From NCBI GenBank assembly GCA_003230085.1, contig QIGV01000038.1:1-36029 (forward strand): a stretch of 36,029 nt of DNA, in the 5' to 3' direction. This DNA comes from Gammaproteobacteria bacterium (lineage in GTDB: Bacteria; Pseudomonadota; Gammaproteobacteria; SZUA-140). Below are positions 29,953 to 36,029 of this stretch, in pieces (position 1 is the first letter of the stretch; every line of letters begins with the position of its first letter). A program made the translations under genes and the position numbers. Under the pieces are notes generated by a model. The model worked only from the letters and a program-made list of their open reading frames with translations, was not told the DNA's origin and did not search any database.

Positions 29953-30999
29953 ATGATTGAAACAGACCGCATCATTAGTGGCCAGGCAATACAGGATGAT
30001 CGCGTCATTGATCGCGCCATCCGTCCCGCCAGCTTAAGCGACTATATTGGCCAGCTGGCCGTTTGCGATCAAATGACAATCTTTATCGAGGCTGCCCGGC
30101 AGCGCAAAGAAGCGCTGGATCATACCCTGCTATTTGGTCCTCCCGGTCTGGGCAAGACGACCCTGGCCCAGATTATTGCCCATGAAATGGGGGTGAATCT
30201 GCGCCACACCTCCGGGCCGGTTCTCGAGCGCCCCGGCGACCTTGCCGCACTGCTGACCAATCTTGAACCCCATGATGTCCTTTTTGTGGATGAGATACAC
30301 CGCCTCAGCCCAGTCGTGGAGGAGGTTCTCTATCCTGCCCTGGAAGATTACCAGTTGGATATCATGATTGGTGAGGGGCCGGCCGCGCGCTCCATCAAGC
30401 TCGATTTACCCCCATTCACCCTCGTGGGCGCCACGACCCGGGCCGGTTTATTGACCTCGCCGTTACGTGACCGGTTTGGTATTGTTCAGCGCCTGGAGTT
30501 TTATACGGTATCTGAGCTGACCCAAATTGTGACGCGCTCGGCTGAGATTATGGGGGTTGAAATTGAAAATGAAGGCGCCATTGAAATCGCCCGCCGCTCA
30601 CGAGGCACACCACGTATTACCAATCGCCTGTTACGACGAGTGCGTGACTATGCATCGGTCAAGGCCGATGGCCGGATCACGAACGCTGTGGCTGACCAGG
30701 GCCTCAATATGCTTAAGGTGGATGACCATGGTTTCGACGCCATGGATCGAAAATTATTGTTAACGATCATCAATAAATTTGATGGTGGTCCGGTGGGCGT
30801 CGATAGTTTGGCGGCTGCTATCGGTGAAGAACGTGGCACCATTGAAGATGTTCTGGAACCTTTTCTGATCCAGCAGGGCTTGATCATGCGTACCTCAAGA
30901 GGTAGAACTGCCACAAGGATGGCCTACCAGCATTTCGGCATGCAAGAGCGAAACGATGACAGGACACAGCTTGCCGACATCCCGGATCTTTTTCAATAA
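29953..30999 (+). CDS. ruvB: Holliday junction branch migration helicase RuvB
   Basis: [94 protein letters not shown]. Confidence 0.98.
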   Translation: MIETDRIISGQAIQDDRVIDRAIRPASLSDYIGQLAVCDQMTIFIEAARQRKEALDHTLLFGPPGLGKTTLAQIIAHEMGVNLRHTSGPVLERPGDLAALLTNLEPHDVLFVDEIHRLSPVVEEVLYPALEDYQLDIMIGEGPAARSIKLDLPPFTLVGATTRAGLLTSPLRDRFGIVQRLEFYTVSELTQIVTRSAEIMGVEIENEGAIEIARRSRGTPRITNRLLRRVRDYASVKADGRITNAVADQGLNMLKVDDHGFDAMDRKLLLTIINKFDGGPVGVDSLAAAIGEERGTIEDVLEPFLIQQGLIMRTSRGRTATRMAYQHFGMQERNDDRTQLADIPDLFQ

Positions 31000-31075
31000 T
31001 CCTTGATTCAGCGCATTTCCCGAAAGGCATGACATCTCCTATGGATTTGTTCTAAAATCCACACTTTTGTTTATA

Positions 31076-31373
31076 TACTCCGTCAAGGTGATAATTTAGG
31101 GTTCAGCACTCCTGTGGTGTTTCGCGGCAAGGCGCAGTGCGCAGACAATGGCATAGCCCTTGTCAAGCGCTGTTTATGCCCAGCGGGGTGCAACGCAGTA
31201 GCGGGACACCACAGGAGCGCCCAGAGGGTTGGTCTGTCAGCGCCCATGGCCGTGTTACGCCTCTTGCAAAGGACTATGGCCATTCGCTGCGAGGCGTTTA
31301 TGCCCTTGAGGGTACGCCTTGCCATGAACGCTGACAGACCAACTGAACCCTAAATTATCACCTTGACGGAGTA
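31076..31373. mobile_element. MITE-like non-autonomous element with 31-bp perfect inverted ends (29 bp plus flanking TA)
   Basis: TACTCCGTCAAGGTGATAATTTAGGGTTCAG (31076-31106) and exact reverse complement (31343-31373); no credible coding content; two internal inverted repeats. Confidence 0.8.
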
Positions 31374-31385
31374 CAATAGCTCATC

Positions 31386-31856
31386 ATGTTTCAGTGGCCG
31401 GTACGTGTATATTATGAAGATACGGATAGTGGCGGTGTCGTCTACTATGCAAACTATATGAAGTTCATGGAAAGAGCACGAACAGAATGGTTGCGTAGTT
31501 ACGGTGTTGAGCAGGACGTACTCGCCCAGCTTCATGGCGTGATTTTCGCTGTACGTTCCATCAGTCTGGAATATTTACGCCCAGCGCGCTTTAACGACCT
31601 GTTACAGGTCAGTGTCCAGCTGACTGAGAAAGGCGCTGCCAGTATGAAATTTTTACAGCAGGTTGTTGCAACATCATCAAGTCGACCACGAGACGAAGCC
31701 ATATCTGATCAAAGTGATGTGTTGTCTGGAACTAATCAAGATCAAAACAACGTCTTATGTAGTGGCGAGGTCAGGATTGCCTGTCTGAACGCCGCTACAC
31801 TGCGCCCCTGTAGAATTCCCGGCCAACTATTAACGGAGATTGTTTGTGTCAACTGA
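31386..31856 (+). CDS. ybgC: Tol-Pal-associated acyl-CoA thioesterase YbgC
   Basis: FQWPVRVYYEDTDSGGVVYYANYMKFMERARTEWLRSYGVEQ; followed by tolQ. Confidence 0.94.
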   Translation: MFQWPVRVYYEDTDSGGVVYYANYMKFMERARTEWLRSYGVEQDVLAQLHGVIFAVRSISLEYLRPARFNDLLQVSVQLTEKGAASMKFLQQVVATSSSRPRDEAISDQSDVLSGTNQDQNNVLCSGEVRIACLNAATLRPCRIPGQLLTEIVCVN

Positions 31857-32520
31857 CCTATCCATTATTCATCTGGTGACCAATGCCAGCTTACTGGTGC
31901 AATTGGTGATGTTACTGTTGCTCGTTGCCTCAATCATTTCATGGACCTTGATTTTCCGAAAGGGCCGCCAGTTAAAGGATAACCAGCAGAGCATGACTGC
32001 TTTCGAGGCAAAATTCTGGTCGGGCGGTGATCTGGCACAGTTGCATCAAACCATCGAGAGTCGCACTCGCCCGCCTCATGGTGGCGAAAAAATTTTCCAT
32101 ATTGGGTTCAAGAATTATTTGAAACTTATCCAGAAGAAGGGATTGTCGCCGGGAGAAACTCTGGATGGCGCACGGCGCGTTATGCGTGTGGAGCTTAACC
32201 GTGAGGCCGACCTGCTGGAGGCGCATTTGCCTTTTTTGGCCACGGTGGGTTCCATTAGTCCGTTTATCGGGTTGTTCGGAACGGTATGGGGCATCATGAA
32301 TTCCTTTCGTGCCTTGGGTAACGTGAACCAGGCCACTTTGGCGATGGTGGCGCCGGGTATTGCAGAAGCGCTGATTGCGACAGCGATGGGCCTGTTCGCT
32401 GCCATACCCGCTGTGATTGCCTATAACCGCTATATTACGGATGTTGAGCGCCTGGTGGTGCGATACGATAATTTTCTTGAAGAATTTTCTGCGATATTGC
32501 AACGCCAGTCGCGTGAATAA
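31846..32520 (+). CDS. tolQ: Protein TolQ
   Basis: Operon position; LPFLATVGSISPFIGLFGTVWGIMNSFRALG, ATLAMVAPGIAEALIATAMGLFAAIPAVIAYNRY. GTG at 31846 preferred. Confidence 0.95.
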   Translation: MSTDLSIIHLVTNASLLVQLVMLLLLVASIISWTLIFRKGRQLKDNQQSMTAFEAKFWSGGDLAQLHQTIESRTRPPHGGEKIFHIGFKNYLKLIQKKGLSPGETLDGARRVMRVELNREADLLEAHLPFLATVGSISPFIGLFGTVWGIMNSFRALGNVNQATLAMVAPGIAEALIATAMGLFAAIPAVIAYNRYITDVERLVVRYDNFLEEFSAILQRQSRE

Positions 32521-32575
32521 GCAGCCAGTGCGATGCTATCAGGGTCGTGTGAATAGAGTTTGGGGAGCTTGATTT

Positions 32576-33013
32576 ATGCAGCGCAGAACACATAGGAAAG
32601 TGATGTCCGAAATCAACGTCGTGCCCTATATCGATGTCATGCTGGTATTGCTGATTATTTTTATGGTCACGGCACCGCTGCTGACCCAGGGTGTAAAGGT
32701 CGATCTTCCCCAGGTTGCTGCAGAACCCGTTGACGCCAAGCAAAAAGAACCCTTGGTGGCGACAGTCGATGTAGAGGGGAATTATTACCTCAGCGTGGGC
32801 GATGACCTGGAACAGGGTATCGATGCTGAAACCCTGGTGCAGCGGGTAGCTGCTGTCCTGCGCCATCAGCCGGGTACCCCGGTTCTGGTGCGCGGTGATG
32901 CCAATGTCAACTATGGCGCGGTCATTACCGTCATGGCACTGCTGCAAAAGGCTGGCGCACCCAGTGTGGGTCTGATTACAGAGACACCGGAAAAACGTCC
33001 GGTCCACCGGTAG
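32576..33013 (+). CDS. tolR: Protein TolR
   Basis: MSEINVVPYIDVMLVLLIIFMVTAPLLTQGVKVDLPQ. Confidence 0.96.
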   Translation: MQRRTHRKVMSEINVVPYIDVMLVLLIIFMVTAPLLTQGVKVDLPQVAAEPVDAKQKEPLVATVDVEGNYYLSVGDDLEQGIDAETLVQRVAAVLRHQPGTPVLVRGDANVNYGAVITVMALLQKAGAPSVGLITETPEKRPVHR

Positions 33014-33019
33014 CGAGAG

Positions 33020-33913
33020 ATGAAGAAAACTAGCGCCACGCGCGGTGGGAAGGCGAAATTTGCCGATTGGATAGGGGATATTGTTGGCAAGCCACGATAT
33101 CTCGCCTATGCCATTCTGGTTCATGTGGGGTTTATCGTCTTGCTGGTATTCAGCCTGGATTGGTCGTCGACACCAGCGCCGGCGCCTGCCGTCAATATCG
33201 TAGAGGCTGTTGTTATAGATGAAGCCAAGGTGTTGGCTGAAATGGAAAAATTACGAAAGTCGGAGGCACGCAAGAAAAAGCAGGCCCTGGATGCGAAAAA
33301 AAAGCGTCAGCAGGAAGAAAGACGTTTAGCAGAACTGAAAAAAAAGCGTGTCGCGGAGCAGCGTAAACTCAAGGAACAGGAGAAAAAACGCCAGGTGGAG
33401 ACCAAGCGTGTCGCGGAACTGAAAGAAAAGCGTAAGGTGGAACAGCGAAAACTCAAAGAGCAAGAGAAAATAAATGAAAAACAGGCGCGGCTAGCAGCCT
33501 TGAAAAAGGAAGAGGAGGCACTGGATAAGAAGCACAAGCAGGAGGAGAAAAAGCGTCGACAGCAGGCTGAAAAAGAACTCCAGCAACAGTTGGCCATGGA
33601 ACAGGATACGGAACGGGAAAAGAAGGCCCGGACTGTGGTTGCTCAATATGTAGGACTGATCAAACAGAAAGTAGAGCGTAATTGGCTGCGCCCAACAAAT
33701 TCAAAGCAGGGTCTGTCATGCGAAGTGTTGGTACGGTTAATACCTGGTGGTGAGGTTGTCGATGTGCGGATTACCGAGAGCAGTGGTGATCCAAATTTTG
33801 ACAGTTCGGTTGAAAGAGCGGTGGAAAAGGCCTCACCGCTGCCTTTACCAAATGATTCGTCGATGTTTCCGTATTTTCGTGAACTAAAATTTATATTTAA
33901 ACCCGAGGGTTAG
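33020..33913 (+). CDS. tolA: Cell envelope integrity protein TolA
   Basis: Single N-terminal TM, long Lys/Glu/Gln-rich helical domain, C-terminal IKQKVERNWLRP...SCEVLVRLIPGGEVVDVRITESSGDPNFDSSVERAVEKASPLPLP. Confidence 0.95.
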   Translation: MKKTSATRGGKAKFADWIGDIVGKPRYLAYAILVHVGFIVLLVFSLDWSSTPAPAPAVNIVEAVVIDEAKVLAEMEKLRKSEARKKKQALDAKKKRQQEERRLAELKKKRVAEQRKLKEQEKKRQVETKRVAELKEKRKVEQRKLKEQEKINEKQARLAALKKEEEALDKKHKQEEKKRRQQAEKELQQQLAMEQDTEREKKARTVVAQYVGLIKQKVERNWLRPTNSKQGLSCEVLVRLIPGGEVVDVRITESSGDPNFDSSVERAVEKASPLPLPNDSSMFPYFRELKFIFKPEG

Positions 33914-33916
33914 GTT

Positions 33917-35227
33917 TTGAGACAATTATTCAAACTGTTTAGTTTGTTGACTGTGCTGTGTTTTACAGCCAATAGCCACGCGGCATTGACCATTGAGATC
34001 ACCCTTGAGATCACCCAGGGTGTGCAGGGCGCACTGCCGATTGCTGTGGCACCATTTAATTGGGAAGGAAAGACACCGCTGGCGCCAGTGGACATCGGGG
34101 GAGTCATTGCAGCGGACCTGTATCGTAGCGGGCGTTTTACGCCTCTGCCAACGCAGGATATGTTGTCTCGGCCCAATGAGGCATCCAGGATCAATTTCGG
34201 TGATTGGCGGATACTGGGCATAGAGCATCTGGTGGTGGGGACACTTCGCGCTCTGGAAACTGGCTATGAAGTACGCTTCAAGCTATATGATGTGTTTCGA
34301 GCCACACAGTTGACAGGTTTCAGTATCCGTACCAGTGGCAAGCGCTTGCGTTTAACGGCCCATCAGATCAGTGATATTGTCTATGAGACCATCCTCGGCG
34401 AGCAGGGGGCATTTGCAACCCGCATTGCGTATGTAACGGAAGTCAGGGGTGCCGATAACAAGCCCCGTTATTCGCTCCAGGTCGCCGATGCTGACGGATT
34501 CAACGCAAGAACGATACTGAAATCGAGGATGCCGCTCATGTCGCCTTCCTGGTCGCCTGATGGCACTCAACTAGCCTACGTTTCTTTTGAAACCGGGCGG
34601 GCAGCCATCTATCTCCAGAAAGTTGGGAGTGGCAAGCGGGTGCTGATATCGCATTTCCCGGGGCTTAACGGCGCGCCATCCTGGTCGCCAGATGGTAAAC
34701 AGATGGCGCTGGTGTTATCCAAGGCAGGCAGCCCCGACATCTATATCCTTGACCTGGACAGTCGGAAACTACGGCGCATTACCCGCAGCTTTGCCATTGA
34801 TACCGAACCAGTTTGGTCTCCGGACGGGAGTACGATAGTATTTACCTCTGATCGTGGTGGGAGGCCGCAACTGTATCGTGTTTCTATACAAAGTGGTAAA
34901 GTGCAGCGTTTAACATTCGAAGGGAGATATAATGCCCGGGCATCCTATTCACCTGATGGGAAATACCTGGCCATGGTCAGTGGAGAAGGGGGGAAGTATC
35001 ATGTTGCAGTGCTGGAACTGACCACTGGTGCCTTGCGAGTGTTAACGGATACGGGGCTGGATGAGTCACCAAGTTTCGCTCCCAATGGCAGCATGATTAT
35101 ATATGCGACTGAAATAGGCAGAAAAGGGGTATTATCAGCGGTTTCTGTCGATGGGCGGGTACATCAGCTTATTATGTTGCAGGAAGGTGCAGCACGCGAA
35201 CCGGCATGGTCGCCCTATATGCAGTAG
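33917..35227 (+). CDS. tolB: Tol-Pal system beta-propeller protein TolB
   Basis: Signal peptide, repeated [13 protein letters not shown] / [14 protein letters not shown] / [22 protein letters not shown] propeller blades. Confidence 0.97.
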   Translation: MRQLFKLFSLLTVLCFTANSHAALTIEITLEITQGVQGALPIAVAPFNWEGKTPLAPVDIGGVIAADLYRSGRFTPLPTQDMLSRPNEASRINFGDWRILGIEHLVVGTLRALETGYEVRFKLYDVFRATQLTGFSIRTSGKRLRLTAHQISDIVYETILGEQGAFATRIAYVTEVRGADNKPRYSLQVADADGFNARTILKSRMPLMSPSWSPDGTQLAYVSFETGRAAIYLQKVGSGKRVLISHFPGLNGAPSWSPDGKQMALVLSKAGSPDIYILDLDSRKLRRITRSFAIDTEPVWSPDGSTIVFTSDRGGRPQLYRVSIQSGKVQRLTFEGRYNARASYSPDGKYLAMVSGEGGKYHVAVLELTTGALRVLTDTGLDESPSFAPNGSMIIYATEIGRKGVLSAVSVDGRVHQLIMLQEGAAREPAWSPYMQ

Positions 35228-35262
35228 CCGTAATATTTAAAACAACAAGGAGATTAATGTAA

Positions 35263-35826
35263 ATGAAAGCGCTCAGTAAATTTTTGGTGATGCTCGTACC
35301 AGTTGCCCTGATGTTTGGATGTGCCTCGACAGACAAGGCAGTAAGTGACGGCGACGATATGGCTGCGACTGGAGCAGAAACCGAAGTGGTTACACCGTCT
35401 GTAATGCCCGCTATGCCAAGTGCCGAGACGACTGCGGCGCCAGAGGATGGCGGGTTCAGGGGAGATCCCTTGGCTGACCCTGACAGCCTGTTATCCAAGC
35501 GGGTTGTTTATTTTGAGTTTGATCGCAGTGAGATCAAAGAAGAGTATCGCCAGGTTATTGAGGCACATGGCCGGTATCTTGCTGAAAATCCAGGCGTAAG
35601 GGTAACCCTGGAAGGCCATGCCGATGAGCGCGGTACGCGCGAATACAATGTAGCATTGGGTGAGCGCCGCGCCAAATCAGTACGCCGGTTCATGTCGGTG
35701 CAGGGCGCGTCATTTTCTCAGATGGATGTGGTCAGCTATGGCGAAGAAAGACCCGTTTCCCTGGGGCATGGTGATGAATCCTGGGCGTTGAATCGCCGCG
35801 TTGAAATTGTTTATTCGGGGCAATAG
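35263..35826 (+). CDS. pal: Peptidoglycan-associated lipoprotein Pal
   Basis: Lipobox VALMFGC; OmpA-like VYFEFDRSEIKEEYRQVIEAHGRYLAENPGVRVTLEGHADERGTREYNVALGERRAKSVRRFM. Confidence 0.97.
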   Translation: MKALSKFLVMLVPVALMFGCASTDKAVSDGDDMAATGAETEVVTPSVMPAMPSAETTAAPEDGGFRGDPLADPDSLLSKRVVYFEFDRSEIKEEYRQVIEAHGRYLAENPGVRVTLEGHADERGTREYNVALGERRAKSVRRFMSVQGASFSQMDVVSYGEERPVSLGHGDESWALNRRVEIVYSGQ

Positions 35827-35861
35827 ACCTGATCGGTAATACAACACAAAGGTATAGCCCG

Positions 35862-36029
35862 GTGAGATGGCGGCTGGTTTGCGCTTGTGCGGCTGGTTTC
35901 CTGGGCTGGGTTGGTGTAGTCGCGAGCATTCACGCTCAAGACTTGCCGCCAATCGTTGAATCTACGCCCTATGAAGAGGGAAGAGGGGCGCCCCCACCGC
36001 TGTCTGAATCCCTGCCTCGGCCTCCGCCC
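35862..36029 (+). CDS. cpoB: Probable CpoB/YbgF N-terminus (truncated by window end)
   Basis: Open GTG-initiated frame MRWRLVCACAAGFLGWVGVVASIHAQDLPPIVESTPYEEGRG, signal-peptide-like; position directly after pal. Confidence 0.6.
   Translation, partial: MRWRLVCACAAGFLGWVGVVASIHAQDLPPIVESTPYEEGRGAPPPLSESLPRPPP

Noticed and set aside
31083-31353. Small ORFs within the MITE-like element on both strands
   Set aside because: They arise from the inverted-repeat structure; no protein-like composition and overlapping on both strands.
32435-33124. 229-aa minus-strand ORF across tolR
   Set aside because: Antisense to tolQ-tolR-tolA, all strongly supported.
33240-33600. Lys/Glu-rich repetitive segment in tolA as a possible DNA repeat array
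   Set aside because: The repeats match the expected helical domain II of TolA; protein-level explanation suffices.

Overview
The window looks like gammaproteobacterial chromosome, mostly housekeeping genes. Left part: secreted Gly/Met-rich protein, arsC-wrbA, DUF4398 lipoprotein, YihY, YqhA-like, fumarase/aspartase superfamily enzyme, acylphosphatase, an orphan GspE/PilB-type ATPase with MshEN-like repeats, and nadC. Middle: a compact operon of two tandem DUF1538-type membrane proteins, a divergent PII-like protein, a CBS-domain protein and a membrane-anchored FMN glutamate-synthase-like protein; then clpB, a PilZ protein, acnA, an SDR, a DUF1614 protein and an ATM1/HMT-type ABC exporter. Right part: fmdB-aspS-nadA-yebC-ruvCAB-ybgC-tolQRAB-pal-(cpoB start). 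Best leads: (1) the DUF1538 x2/PII-like/CBS/GltB-like operon with a palindromic operator candidate upstream, as a possible uncharacterised regulated transport system; (2) a 294-bp MITE-like element with perfect inverted ends, TA flanks and two nested hairpins between ruvB and the tol-pal operon; (3) a SYLF/YSC84 lipoprotein-type gene broken by three separate +1 insertions but otherwise intact; (4) a perfect 26-bp inverted repeat starting at the fmdB stop codon. No tRNA, rRNA or CRISPR array was recognised. All family names come from reading the translations by eye, without database searches.
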